Positions 7,634-16,969 of a stretch of DNA of 64,000 bases are shown piece by piece. The DNA is taken from contig NZ_JACHCE010000014.1 of NCBI RefSeq assembly GCF_014200605.1, positions 41,225 through 105,224 on the forward strand, given 5' to 3'. The notes beneath the pieces are model-generated. The model had not been told where the DNA came from, made no database searches, and saw only the letters and a program-made list of their open reading frames with translations. Source of the stretch: Pedobacter cryoconitis (lineage in GTDB: Bacteria > Bacteroidota > Bacteroidia > Sphingobacteriales > Sphingobacteriaceae). Each line of letters starts with the position of its first letter. Within the stretch, counting starts at the first letter, position 1. Both the position numbers and the translations under genes were made by a program.

Positions 7634-10072
7634 CTATTGTTTCGGACTTCCTCCAGCACCTCCGCCTAATCCACCAGCACCTTCATCCTGTTTCAAATCA
7701 TCATTATTAATTCCCTTTTTCTTCTTCGGACCAGTAAAAGTAACTTTACCAAACTTATAACTAAAGTTAACTCCAAAAGATCTTAAAGGATAATAGATAT
7801 TCATATTCTGACGGAAATCATCTCCCTTATTCTCATTATGAATATGCAGGTCTCTTGAAAACACGTTTAACACGTTAATACCAACTGTGGCTTTCTTTTT
7901 CATGATATCTTTCTTAAATGCACCGCCATAAAAAGCCATTGGTCCAGAAGTACCCTGAAAAGTTCTTCTCGATGCATTATACACGCCAAAAAGTTCTGTA
8001 TTCCATCCACCTTTGAAAGAAATGGCAGATCTCGCAAATACTGTATAATTCACAAATACACCCGTAGTCTGATTCGTCTGAGAATTTCTTAAATCATAAG
8101 TATTTAAACTAAAGTTCCCCATCAAAGTCCATTTTGGCAATGGATTATAAGTAGCGAACACATTAGCACCATATGATTTATTTTTACCCACGTTAAAATA
8201 GGTAGTCAGCTTTTGTTCAGGAAGAAACAGACTCTCGATAACATCCTGAGTAGTACGGTAAAATACAGATGCATTAATAACAGACCCTTTGATAAATGTT
8301 GAATAACCAAGTTCCACAATATCACTAATCTCAGGACTTAAATTCGGGTTACCCTGTTGCTGATTTTCCGGGTCATTCCTATTCAAGAAAGGATTCAGAT
8401 AAGATAAACTTGGTCTTTGCATCCTTCTGTTATAACTTAATTTTAATGTCGAGTTACCTTTCAGTGTTTTTGAAATAATGGCACTTGGGAATAAGTTAAA
8501 ATAGTTATTATTAAAATTCAGTGAAGATCCGGAAACACCGCTAATGTCAGTATATTCAGCTCTTAACCCTCCCTTTACATCAAGCGTTTTAGCTAATTTA
8601 AAACTCAGGACACCATAAGCAGCACCTACATCCTGTTTATAATCAAAATCCTGCTCACTACTTTCATATTTACTTTTTATCTTACGCAAAATACCTTTAA
8701 CACCTGTTTCAAGAGTCATAGTTTTACTAAACGGGTATACATAATCGGTTTGTAAAGTATATTCATTGTTTTTACCTGTATTATCACCAATCACATCAGG
8801 AGCTAACAAAGATCCGTCAGGATTAATTAATCTTGTATTAAACAGTGCTGTATTTCTACCGAAACTAGCTTGTCCTGAAACCGTAAATTCCTCACCTTCT
8901 TTCTTGGTCGTTCTTCTGTAATCAGCACTCCAGTCTATATTATTCAGACTGTTATTATTATCTGAGGCACGTATATAATTAGCAGTTCTCAATATACTAT
9001 CCATTATACTGCTGGTTACATTAGAATTCCCTTTTGAACCATTCGTAAAATCATTGTACTTGATATTTGTAGAAAGACTGTTATAGCCATTGATATCATA
9101 ATCCAATCCTACACTACCATTATAGCCGTATCTTTTCGCCCTGGTAAAACCATCCTGAAAAATACTGGATTGCTTGCTATAGACATCATTCTCTAAAACA
9201 ACTCTCGTATCTTGTGGAATAGCATACTGAACACCAAAGTTCGAGCTTATTCCCAGGCGTCCTTTTTTAGCATTCAAGCTAAAATTCCCATTATTCTGGC
9301 GTGTACCAACAGATAGCGCCGCATTTCCATTTATACCCTGAGCAGTTTTTTTCTTAGTAATGATATTAATAATTCCACCTGCACCCTCTGCATCATATTT
9401 TGCAGAAGGACTGGTAATAACTTCAACACTTTTAATCTCCTCCGCAGGGATCATTTTTAAGGCATCAGCAACACTATTTGACATTGTTCCGGATGGTTTT
9501 CCATTAATCAAAACCCTTACAGCAGAACTTCCACGCAAAGAAGGATTTCCATCTATATCCACAGAAACCATTGGCACTTTACGCATCACATCGCTCGCAT
9601 TACCACCAGCAGTAGTCACATCCTGTTCTGCATTGTAAACCAGTTTATCAATTTTAGTTTCTATCATTGGAGTTTTACCAACAATAGCAACTTCTTTCAG
9701 ATTACTCTCCGTGCCAGTTAAGTAAATAGTCCCTAAGTTGGCATCAGGTTTTTCCTGGCTTGTTTTAACCAGTACAGTTTTACTTTTATATCCCATAAAC
9801 CCGATCAGTAATTTATACTGTTCAGGAGCTACATTTTGTAATGAAACTTTTCCTTTAGCATCAGTAACGCCACCGTTAACCGATTTACTGTCTTTTACCC
9901 TGATTAATGAAACCGTTGCATAATCAACAGGTTGTTTTGTAGCCGAGTCTATAATTACTGCACTTATTCTACCCGTTATTGTTACTTTTTGCGCTCCCCC
10001 ACCCAGATTGAATTGCGCACTAACCTGCTGCATCAATCCCAGGAAGGCAAATAATAGTAATAGTCTTTTCAT
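7634..10072 (-). CDS. Outer-membrane beta-barrel protein, TonB-dependent-receptor-like (OMP_b-brl_3)
   Basis: An 812-residue exported outer-membrane protein. It has a signal peptide (cleavage near QQVSAQ, residue 20), then a carboxypeptidase-regulatory-like beta-sandwich (about 30-120, with DYATVSLIRV and GFMGYKSKTV). A plug domain follows (about 135-240, with SDVMRKVPMVSVDIDGNPSLRGSS split over two segments), then a beta-barrel to the C-terminus. The tail is unusual: a basic KKKKG stretch and a Gly-rich GGLGGGAGG end come after the last strand. It has no SusD partner and no nearby energising genes. Uptake substrate is unknown. It is transcribed alone from the promoter at 10114. Confidence 0.85.
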   Translation of the reverse strand: MKRLLLLFAFLGLMQQVSAQFNLGGGAQKVTITGRISAVIIDSATKQPVDYATVSLIRVKDSKSVNGGVTDAKGKVSLQNVAPEQYKLLIGFMGYKSKTVLVKTSQEKPDANLGTIYLTGTESNLKEVAIVGKTPMIETKIDKLVYNAEQDVTTAGGNASDVMRKVPMVSVDIDGNPSLRGSSAVRVLINGKPSGTMSNSVADALKMIPAEEIKSVEVITSPSAKYDAEGAGGIINIITKKKTAQGINGNAALSVGTRQNNGNFSLNAKKGRLGISSNFGVQYAIPQDTRVVLENDVYSKQSSIFQDGFTRAKRYGYNGSVGLDYDINGYNSLSTNIKYNDFTNGSKGNSNVTSSIMDSILRTANYIRASDNNNSLNNIDWSADYRRTTKKEGEEFTVSGQASFGRNTALFNTRLINPDGSLLAPDVIGDNTGKNNEYTLQTDYVYPFSKTMTLETGVKGILRKIKSKYESSEQDFDYKQDVGAAYGVLSFKLAKTLDVKGGLRAEYTDISGVSGSSLNFNNNYFNLFPSAIISKTLKGNSTLKLSYNRRMQRPSLSYLNPFLNRNDPENQQQGNPNLSPEISDIVELGYSTFIKGSVINASVFYRTTQDVIESLFLPEQKLTTYFNVGKNKSYGANVFATYNPLPKWTLMGNFSLNTYDLRNSQTNQTTGVFVNYTVFARSAISFKGGWNTELFGVYNASRRTFQGTSGPMAFYGGAFKKDIMKKKATVGINVLNVFSRDLHIHNENKGDDFRQNMNIYYPLRSFGVNFSYKFGKVTFTGPKKKKGINNDDLKQDEGAGGLGGGAGGSPKQ

Positions 10073-10113
10073 AATTTTTAATTGTGTGATTCTTTATTGT
10101 TGATTAGTCAGCA

Positions 10114-10127
10114 CAAATCTAAGTTTG
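10114..10127. promoter_or_regulatory. Symmetrical back-to-back promoter (CAAATCTAAGTTTG)
   Basis: Minus strand: TAGATTTG at 10114-10121 is a perfect TAnnTTTG -7 element, 42 bases before the outer-membrane gene start. Plus strand: TAAGTTTG at 10120-10127 is also perfect, and a TTG at 10097-10099 lies 20 bases upstream as a possible -33 element. The two elements share their TA. The minus-strand use is well placed; plus-strand use is a prediction. Confidence 0.55.
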
Positions 10128-10346
10128 TTACAGGCTATTTAAAATTGTTTTTGCCCTTTAGGCGATTATGGCCGGTGAATGACAGGAATCTGCCGGCAAA
10201 TCAACATCCATTATTTTTCGGATTCAGCTTTGAATTTAACCCCGCCTTCTCTATTTTCAAATAGATTAAAAAAAGCCTCCGGATAATGAAAATTTAATTA
10301 CCATAACTATAGTATGGAATTATTCGATTGAACTATAAAAACAGGT

Positions 10347-10388
10347 AAAAAAAAAGGTCATTAAGGTTAAAACCCTCAATGACCTTTT
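10347..10388. terminator. Terminator of leuS (hairpin with A/T runs on both sides)
   Basis: The stem AGGTCATTAAGG pairs with CCCTCAATGACCT around a short loop, flanked by nine A on the left and five T on the right. It therefore can end transcription from either side. It lies 28 bases beyond the leuS stop. Confidence 0.8.
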
Positions 10389-10415
10389 TATATGCCGTAA
10401 ATTGATATGACTTTA

Positions 10416-13211
10416 TTAAATCACAATATTTACAATACGGCCTTTAACTATAATTACCTTTTTAGGTGTTTTACCCTCAAGATATTTTTGCACCTGTTCA
10501 TCAGCCAATACAATATCTTCAATCTCTTTAGCCTCGAGAGCCAAACTCAGATTTAAGTTTAATCTTGTTTTACCGTTTACAGAAACAGGATAACTGAATT
10601 CATCTTCCACTAAATGAGCCGGGTTAAATTCAGGATACGCAGCATAAGCTAAACTATCCCTGTTACCCAACAATGCCCAGAGCTCTTCTGTGATATGCGG
10701 AGCATAAGGCGAAAGAACAACAACCAGATCCTGCAGGATACTGCGTTTATTACATTTAAGATCTGTTAATTCATTCACTGCAATCATAAAGCTGGATACC
10801 GAAGTATTGAAAGAGAAACGTTCAATATCATCCTGTACCTTTTTAATAATCTTATGCAATGCTTTTAATTCTGCTTTTGTAGGTTCAGCATCTGACAAAG
10901 TGAATTCCCAAGAATCATTGTGGAATAAACGCCAGAATTTACGAAGAAATTTGAATACCCCTTCAATCCCATTCGTGTTCCATGGCTTACTTTGTTCAAG
11001 TGGTCCTAAGAACATTTCGTACATTCTCAATGTATCAGCACCGTAATTAGCAATCAGCACATCAGGATTAACGACATTAAAATAAGATTTAGACATTTTC
11101 TCCACCTCTACGCCACAGATATACTTACCATTTTCCAGGATAAATTCAGCTTCAGCAAATTCAGGTCTGAACAACCTGAATTTTTCAAGGTTCAGGATTT
11201 CATTTTCTACAATATTTACATCCACATGTAATGCCGAAGTTTTGTAGTCATTTTTCAATCCATGAGAAACATATGTATTTGTACCTCTGCCAGACTCGTC
11301 AGCAACGCGGTAAACAAAATTACTTCTGCCCTGAATCATCCCCTGGTTAATTAGTTTTTTGAAAGGCTCTTCCTCATTTACATAACCAAGATCTTTTAAA
11401 AACTTATTCCAGAAACGACTGTAAAGTAAGTGCCCCGTAGCATGTTCAGCGCCGCCGATATATAAATCTACATCCTTCCAGTATTCAATTGCTTCTTTAC
11501 CAGCAAATTCAGTATCATTATGAGCATCCATATAACGGTACCAGTACCAGCTTGAACCTGCCCATCCCGGCATTGTACTCAGTTCATAAGTATATTGGTT
11601 TTCATAAGTCCAGCTCTCAGCCCTGCCCAATGGCGGTTCACCTGTTTCTGTTGGTAAATACTTATCTACCTCAGGTAATAATAAAGGCAACTCCTCTTCC
11701 TTAATCAGATAAGGTAAACCATCTTTAAAGTATACAGGAATAGGCTCTCCCCAATAACGCTGACGACCAAAAATAGCATCACGCATACGGAAATTCACTT
11801 TAGCTTTTCCTACTCCCTGATCCTCCAGCCACTTATTCAAAGTAGTTATCGCTTCCGTATAAGTCATACCATTGATAAAACCAGAATTGATATAATGGCC
11901 TTCTTTAGTACTGTCAGCCTGTACATCAATATCTTTTTGCGCATCAAGAATCTGAACAACCGGCAAATTAAAATGCTTTGCAAATAACCAGTCACGCTGG
12001 TCACCACTTGGCACTCCCATTACCGCACCTGTACCATAACCGGCAAGTACATAATCAGCAATCCACAATTGGATACGCTCACCACTTACAGGATTAACCA
12101 CATAAGTACCAGTAAAAGCACCCGAAACTGTCTTTGTATCCGCCATGCGGTCTAATTCAGATTTCTTCTTAGTTTGTTCTATATAGTTTTTAATGTCACT
12201 CAACTGTTCTGGTGTCGTCAATGCAGCTACCAGTTCGTGTTCCGGAGCTAATACCACATAAGAAACACCAAATATTGTATCCACACGTGTGGTAAATACC
12301 CCGATATAATCTGTATTGATATCCGCATCGGTTTCGATTTTGAAGCGCACACTTGCACCTACGCTTTTACCAATCCAGTTACGTTGCATTTCTTTAACCG
12401 GTTCCGGCCAGTCAATCGTATTTAAGCCTTGTAACAAACGTTCCGCATAAGCAGAAATACGCATGCTCCACTGCATCATTTTTTTCTGTTCCACAGGATG
12501 GCCGCCACGCTCAGAGAAACCATCTTTCACTTCATCATTAGCTAATACTGTACCTAATGCAGCGCACCAGTTTACAGTACTCTCTTTCAAAAATGTTAAA
12601 CGGTATTTCAACAGTTCTTCCTGTTTTTCTTCTGCGGTCATGGCTGCCCAGTCGCCTGGCATGAAGTTTTTCACATCCTCATCACTTGCTGCTTTTACAT
12701 CAGCACTGCCCGAAGCATTGAATTTTTCAATTAAAGTACTGATATCTTCTGCACGGTCTGTTTCCAGGTTATACCATGAATTGAATAATTGCATGAAAAC
12801 CCATTGTGTCCATTTGTAATATTCAGGTTCACTGGTACGTACTTCACGGCTCCAGTCAAATGAAAAACCAATCTGATCTAACTGACGACGGTAAGTACTG
12901 ATATTTGCTTCAGTAGTTAAAGCCGGATGCTGACCTGTTTGTATGGCATACTGCTCTGCTGGTAATCCAAATGAATCATATCCCATCGGATGTAAAACAT
13001 TGTAACCTTTTAATCTTTTGTATCTTGAAAATATATCGGAGGCAATATAACCCAGTGGGTGGCCAACATGTAAACCTGCACCCGATGGGTAAGGAAACAT
13101 ATCAAGCACATAAAATTTTGGTTTAGCTGATGTTGCCTCTGCTTTAAACGTTTGGTGTGCTGCCCAAAACCCCTGCCACTTCTGTTCTATTTCTTTAAAT
13201 TGGTAATCCAT
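10416..13211 (-). CDS. leuS: Leucine--tRNA ligase
   Basis: Class I aminoacyl-tRNA synthetase that charges tRNA-Leu in the cytoplasm. The HIGH-type motif is HVGH (residues 48-51, within PYPSGAGLHVGH) and the KMSKS motif is at 705-709 (EKMSKSYF). An editing (CP1) domain sits between, with GTGAVMGVPSGDQRDW. The catalytic-core motif GSSWYWYRYMD is near residue 560. At 931 residues it is somewhat longer than E. coli LeuRS (860), partly because of an insertion near residues 155-195 (ADEDVKNF and surroundings), as usual in Bacteroidota. It is divergent from ftsX by 185 bases and ends at a strong terminator, so it is probably monocistronic. Confidence 0.97.
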   Translation of the reverse strand: MDYQFKEIEQKWQGFWAAHQTFKAEATSAKPKFYVLDMFPYPSGAGLHVGHPLGYIASDIFSRYKRLKGYNVLHPMGYDSFGLPAEQYAIQTGQHPALTTEANISTYRRQLDQIGFSFDWSREVRTSEPEYYKWTQWVFMQLFNSWYNLETDRAEDISTLIEKFNASGSADVKAASDEDVKNFMPGDWAAMTAEEKQEELLKYRLTFLKESTVNWCAALGTVLANDEVKDGFSERGGHPVEQKKMMQWSMRISAYAERLLQGLNTIDWPEPVKEMQRNWIGKSVGASVRFKIETDADINTDYIGVFTTRVDTIFGVSYVVLAPEHELVAALTTPEQLSDIKNYIEQTKKKSELDRMADTKTVSGAFTGTYVVNPVSGERIQLWIADYVLAGYGTGAVMGVPSGDQRDWLFAKHFNLPVVQILDAQKDIDVQADSTKEGHYINSGFINGMTYTEAITTLNKWLEDQGVGKAKVNFRMRDAIFGRQRYWGEPIPVYFKDGLPYLIKEEELPLLLPEVDKYLPTETGEPPLGRAESWTYENQYTYELSTMPGWAGSSWYWYRYMDAHNDTEFAGKEAIEYWKDVDLYIGGAEHATGHLLYSRFWNKFLKDLGYVNEEEPFKKLINQGMIQGRSNFVYRVADESGRGTNTYVSHGLKNDYKTSALHVDVNIVENEILNLEKFRLFRPEFAEAEFILENGKYICGVEVEKMSKSYFNVVNPDVLIANYGADTLRMYEMFLGPLEQSKPWNTNGIEGVFKFLRKFWRLFHNDSWEFTLSDAEPTKAELKALHKIIKKVQDDIERFSFNTSVSSFMIAVNELTDLKCNKRSILQDLVVVLSPYAPHITEELWALLGNRDSLAYAAYPEFNPAHLVEDEFSYPVSVNGKTRLNLNLSLALEAKEIEDIVLADEQVQKYLEGKTPKKVIIVKGRIVNIVI

Positions 13212-13337
13212 TACAAAAATCCTTTATATACCGCGAAAATAAAGAAATTAAGGAGGTTTTAGAAGCCTTATCAAAAGAACTTTAGCGATATAAACGATAT
13301 TCATACCAAACAAGATATTTTACCCGTTTAAAAGGTA

Positions 13338-13345
13338 TATTTTTG
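13338..13345 (+). promoter_or_regulatory. Candidate promoter -7 element for ftsX operon (TATTTTTG)
   Basis: A perfect TAnnTTTG match lies 52 bases before the ftsX ATG. A second, weaker match (TATTTTCG) lies about 20 bases further downstream. A T-rich stretch stands where a -33 TTTG would be, without the final G. Confidence 0.4.
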
Positions 13346-13396
13346 CATATATTTTTTTATTTTCGCAGAACATAAAATACACCCAACACATAAAAT

Positions 13397-14275
13397 ATGG
13401 AAGAATTTGAAGTTAGTGATGCTTCTAAGAAGACGAAAACCATTTATATCTCTACTATATTTAGTATAACCCTGGTTTTGTTGATGCTTGGCGTATTAGG
13501 ACTTATACTGGTACATGCTAAGAACCTTTCTAACTATGTAAAAGAGAATATTGTATTAAACATTATAGTTGACGAAGGTGCAAAAGAAGCCGACGTTTTA
13601 CAGTTTCAAAAAGAACTGAATGCAAATCCAGCTGTTAAACAGACACAATATGTGAATAAGGAGCTGGCTGCAAAAAACCTGACCAACGACTTAGGAGAGG
13701 ATTTTGTGAATTTTCTGGGTTATAACCCGCTGTTGTCTACAGTAGATGTTTACCTGAAGGCAGACTATGCAAACAATAAAAGCATTGATGCACTGAAAGC
13801 AAATATTAGTAAGAACCCTGTAGTTAAAGAAGTAATTTATCAGAGTTCATTAATTGATATGGTGAACAAAAACATCAATACAATTGGTTTAATTGTATTG
13901 GGATTTGCAGCTATACTACTGGTAATCTCTATTGCACTGATCAATAATACAATCAGACTGGCAATTTATTCTCAGCGTTTCCTGATCAAGAGTATGCAAT
14001 TAGTAGGTGCAACGAAAAACTTCATCCGCAAACCCTTTATCTTCTGGGCAATGCTTCATGGCCTGATTGCTTCTTTCATTGCAATTCTTATTTTATTGGG
14101 TCTGTTGTATTACGCACAAAAAGAAATACCTGAAATCATTATTCTTAGAAATTATACCGAATTTGGTATCGTTCTGCTAGGTTTAGTAGGTATGGGAATT
14201 TTCCTGACCGCGCTGAGCACCACTTTTGCAGTAAGCAAATATTTACGTTTAAAAATTTACGACCTTTACAGATAA
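13397..14275 (+). CDS. ftsX: Cell-division protein FtsX (ABC permease-like)
   Basis: Membrane half of the FtsEX complex, which couples cell division to peptidoglycan hydrolase activation. It has a first membrane helix at about residues 17-38, an extracytoplasmic domain of about 120 residues, and three C-terminal helices. The cytoplasmic loop motif QRFLIKSMQLVGATKNFIRKPF (about 198-219) is the FtsX/FtsE contact region. The 292-residue length is typical. No ftsE is adjacent, which is normal in this phylum. It heads a plus-strand operon with DUF3098, uppP and truB (gaps of 6, 7 and 33 bases). Confidence 0.93.
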   Translation: MEEFEVSDASKKTKTIYISTIFSITLVLLMLGVLGLILVHAKNLSNYVKENIVLNIIVDEGAKEADVLQFQKELNANPAVKQTQYVNKELAAKNLTNDLGEDFVNFLGYNPLLSTVDVYLKADYANNKSIDALKANISKNPVVKEVIYQSSLIDMVNKNINTIGLIVLGFAAILLVISIALINNTIRLAIYSQRFLIKSMQLVGATKNFIRKPFIFWAMLHGLIASFIAILILLGLLYYAQKEIPEIIILRNYTEFGIVLLGLVGMGIFLTALSTTFAVSKYLRLKIYDLYR

Positions 14276-14281
14276 TAGCAA

Positions 14282-14506
14282 ATGATTGAGAAAAAAACTA
14301 GTCCTGCAACGCAAGACAATAACAATGAAATGGTTTTCACCAAAAAAAATTATCAGTTGCTGCTAATCAGCGTTGCTATAGTTGTAGTTGGATTCCTGTT
14401 AATGATGGGTACAACAGACATCTATGATTTAAGAAAAACTCTTTTAGCCCCGATGGTTGTCCTTTTTGGATTTGGATTTGGTATTTACGCAATCCTGAAA
14501 AAGTAA
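14282..14506 (+). CDS. DUF3098 family small membrane protein
   Basis: A 74-residue protein with two predicted membrane helices (about 26-44 and 53-71) and a short polar N-terminus. The segment MVFTKKNYQLLLISVAIVVVG and the following MMGTTDIYDLRKTLLAPMVV match the Bacteroidota DUF3098 pattern, which regularly lies between ftsX and uppP. Six bases after ftsX and seven before uppP, it is surely co-transcribed. Its role is unknown; association with division or lipid-carrier recycling is inference from position. Confidence 0.85.
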   Translation: MIEKKTSPATQDNNNEMVFTKKNYQLLLISVAIVVVGFLLMMGTTDIYDLRKTLLAPMVVLFGFGFGIYAILKK

Positions 14507-14513
14507 GCTTCAG

Positions 14514-15308
14514 ATGACTCTTATAGATGCCATTATTCTCGCTGTTATAGAGGGACTGACTGAGTTTTTGCCAGTTTCTTCTACCGGTCATATGATCCTT
14601 GCTTCTTCCTTTATGGGAATAGCATCCGATCCTTTTGTTAAATTATTCACTATTGCTATTCAGCTTGGCGCCATACTTTCAGTAGTCGTCTTATATTTCA
14701 AGCGTTTTTTCAAAACAATTGGTTTCTATATTAAACTACTGGTTGCTTTTATTCCTGCAGCAATTTTCGGGTTACTGCTGAGTAAAAAGATTGATCAGAT
14801 GCTGGAAAGTCCGCTGACAGTTGCTGTTTCTTTAGTTGTTGGCGGGGTGATCCTTCTTTTTGTTGATAAATGGTTTAACAAACCGACTATTCATGAAGAA
14901 GAAGAGATCAGTTATCTTACTGCATTAAAAATTGGTTTTTTTCAATGTCTGGCCATGATTCCGGGTACATCCAGATCAGGCGCAAGTATAGTTGGCGGTA
15001 TGTCATTGAAATTAAGCAGAAAAGCAGCTGCTGAATTCTCTTTCTTTTTAGCTGTTCCTACAATGTTTGCAGCAACAGGAAAAAAGTTATTCGATTTTTA
15101 CAAAGAAGGAAATACAATTAGCCACGATCAGATTCAGCTTCTTGTCATTGCTAATGTTATCGCATTTATTGTAGCCTTACTCGCTATTAAAAGTTTTATC
15201 GGTTACCTGAACAAACATGGGTTTAAAGTGTTTGGATGGTATCGTATCATTGCTGGATTGATCATCATTGTATTAATATATAGCGGGCATAACCTGCAAA
15301 TAATTTAA
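14514..15308 (+). CDS. uppP: Undecaprenyl-diphosphate phosphatase
   Basis: Integral membrane enzyme that dephosphorylates undecaprenyl pyrophosphate to recycle the lipid carrier for peptidoglycan and surface glycans; its loss or gain changes bacitracin tolerance. The signature motifs are EGLTEFLPVSSTGHMIL (about residues 13-29) and PGTSRSGASIVGGM (about 152-165), which carry the catalytic Glu, Ser and Arg. About eight membrane helices are visible in 264 residues, the usual size. It sits in the ftsX-DUF3098-uppP-truB operon. Confidence 0.96.
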   Translation: MTLIDAIILAVIEGLTEFLPVSSTGHMILASSFMGIASDPFVKLFTIAIQLGAILSVVVLYFKRFFKTIGFYIKLLVAFIPAAIFGLLLSKKIDQMLESPLTVAVSLVVGGVILLFVDKWFNKPTIHEEEEISYLTALKIGFFQCLAMIPGTSRSGASIVGGMSLKLSRKAAAEFSFFLAVPTMFAATGKKLFDFYKEGNTISHDQIQLLVIANVIAFIVALLAIKSFIGYLNKHGFKVFGWYRIIAGLIIIVLIYSGHNLQII

Positions 15309-15341
15309 TGTGTAAATTGCAGCTTAATTTAGATTACCATT

Positions 15342-16082
15342 TTGAGCGCACAAAAGTTACTGGAAAGAACCTTCAATTTTGCCGAAGGAGAGTTATTACT
15401 CATCAATAAACCCTATAAATGGACAAGTTTTGATGTAGTAGGAAAGATAAGGAATTCATTAAAACCACTGAAGTTAAAAGTAGGCCATGCAGGTACATTG
15501 GACCCGCTGGCCACAGGTCTGCTGATTTTATGTACAGGAAAACTGACTAAACAGATTGATACCTTTCAGGCAGAAGATAAAGAATATACCGGAACCATGA
15601 TTCTGGGCGCAACAACTCCATCATTTGATATGGAGACTGTTGTAGATCAGGAATATCCGCTTACAAATTTAACAGAAGAAGCTATTTATGCTGCTACTGT
15701 GCCATTCACTGGCGATATACAACAGTACCCACCTGCACACTCTGCGGTAAAAGTAAACGGAGAACGTTTATATGTCAAAGCCCGCAGAGGAGAAGAACAA
15801 GAATTAAGACTTCGTTTTGTATCTGTACCTGTTTTTGAAATTACCCGCATTGCTTTACCTGAGGTTGATTTTAGAATAGTCTGCAGCAAAGGCACCTATA
15901 TCAGATCTTTAGTTTCTGATTTCGGAAAACACCTTGAAAACGGTGCATACTTAGCTAAGCTGACACGCACCAGAAGTGGTAATTTTTCATTGGAAGATGC
16001 TTTTGAAGTTACTGATCTGGTTGAATACCTTAAAAACAAAAGAGAAGCCGCAGCGGCAGAACAATCCGCTACAAACAGCTAA
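15342..16082 (+). CDS. truB: tRNA pseudouridine(55) synthase TruB
   Basis: Converts U55 of tRNAs to pseudouridine. The catalytic motif GHAGTLDPLATGLL (catalytic Asp near residue 53) is intact, as are GATTPSFDMET and GTYIRSL near residue 186. The frame opens with TTG at 15342; no ATG lies in frame before the conserved core (ERTFNFAEGELLLINKPYKW), so TTG is the most likely start. The 246-residue length is that of the short bacterial form lacking a PUA domain. It follows uppP by 33 bases and precedes the YitT-like gene by 8. Confidence 0.94.
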   Translation: MSAQKLLERTFNFAEGELLLINKPYKWTSFDVVGKIRNSLKPLKLKVGHAGTLDPLATGLLILCTGKLTKQIDTFQAEDKEYTGTMILGATTPSFDMETVVDQEYPLTNLTEEAIYAATVPFTGDIQQYPPAHSAVKVNGERLYVKARRGEEQELRLRFVSVPVFEITRIALPEVDFRIVCSKGTYIRSLVSDFGKHLENGAYLAKLTRTRSGNFSLEDAFEVTDLVEYLKNKREAAAAEQSATNS

Positions 16083-16090
16083 CATATATT

Positions 16091-16954
16091 ATGCACAGTC
16101 ATCTGAAAAACTCCTATTTACGTCATCTAAAAGATTTTATCCTGATTGGATTTGGCATTGTTTCTGCCTGTTTCGGTCTTAAAAGCTTCCTGATGCCAAG
16201 TGAGTTTATCGATGGTGGTGTAACTGGTATATCATTATTGATCAGTACATTGACAGGATTCAAACTCTCCTATCTGATCCTGCTGATTAATATTCCTTTT
16301 GTGATTCTTGGTTATTCACAAATAGGTAAAGCTTTCGCCATAAAGACAGCTTTGGCTATTATTGTATTAGCTATTTTCCTGATCATTCTGCCTTTTCAGC
16401 CAATTACCCATGATAAATTACTGATCGCCTTTTTTGGGGGTCTGTTTTTAGGTGGCGGTATTGGTCTGGCTATGCGGGGCGGATGTGTGATTGACGGTAC
16501 AGAAGTACTGGCCCTGTATATCAGTAAAAACAGTATGTTAACCGTTGGGAATATTATTCTTATTCTGAACATCATAATTTTTGGAATCGCAGCGATCTTT
16601 CTGGATATTGAAACCGCTATGTATGCTATCCTTACCTATTTATCAGCTTCGAAAACTATTGACTTCGTAGTCAACGGACTGGAGCAGTACATCGGAGTAA
16701 CGATTATATCCGAGAAGAAAGAAGACATCAAATCATTCCTGATCAACGATATGAAAAGAGGTGTAACCATTTACAAAGGTGAAGGCGGATACGGAGAGAA
16801 GAAAGAAATTGATATTTTATATACAGTAGTTACAAAACTTGAAATGGGTAAACTGCAAAATGAAATCCGTCAGATAGATCCGGATGCTTTTATTGTGCAG
16901 CAGCAAATTTCTGACATTAAGGGTGGAGTAGTAAAAAGACATGCCCTGCATTAA
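16091..16954 (+). CDS. YitT family membrane protein (DUF161 + DUF2179)
   Basis: A 287-residue protein with five to six membrane helices in residues 15-195 and a C-terminal soluble domain (about 200-287) matching DUF2179, with VTIISEKKEDIKSFLI and GVTIYKGEGGYG. The motif FLMPSEFIDGGVTGISLL and GLAMRGGCVIDGTEVLALYIS are typical of the YitT family. The biochemical role is unknown; transport is often suggested because of the fold. It lies between truB and ribF with gaps of 8 and 15 bases, so it is in the same operon. Confidence 0.88.
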   Translation: MHSHLKNSYLRHLKDFILIGFGIVSACFGLKSFLMPSEFIDGGVTGISLLISTLTGFKLSYLILLINIPFVILGYSQIGKAFAIKTALAIIVLAIFLIILPFQPITHDKLLIAFFGGLFLGGGIGLAMRGGCVIDGTEVLALYISKNSMLTVGNIILILNIIIFGIAAIFLDIETAMYAILTYLSASKTIDFVVNGLEQYIGVTIISEKKEDIKSFLINDMKRGVTIYKGEGGYGEKKEIDILYTVVTKLEMGKLQNEIRQIDPDAFIVQQQISDIKGGVVKRHALH

Positions 16955-16969
16955 TTTAAAGATATTCCA

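Larger units (their letters stand above)
10073..10415. other. Intergenic region with promoter, possible small transcript and leuS terminator
   Basis: This 343-base gap contains no convincing coding frame. At its left end is a symmetrical promoter (10114-10127), and at its right end a strong hairpin (10351-10388). Between them the plus strand has a small inverted repeat (GCCGG / CCGGC at about 10169-10196) and otherwise AT-rich sequence. A plus-strand transcript starting near 10133 and ending at the hairpin would be about 250 bases. Confidence 0.4.

Noticed and set aside
10082..10264. A 60-codon plus-strand frame in the leuS/outer-membrane gap
   Set aside because: Begins before the only promoter on that strand and shows no conserved pattern; the region is better explained as regulatory or an RNA.
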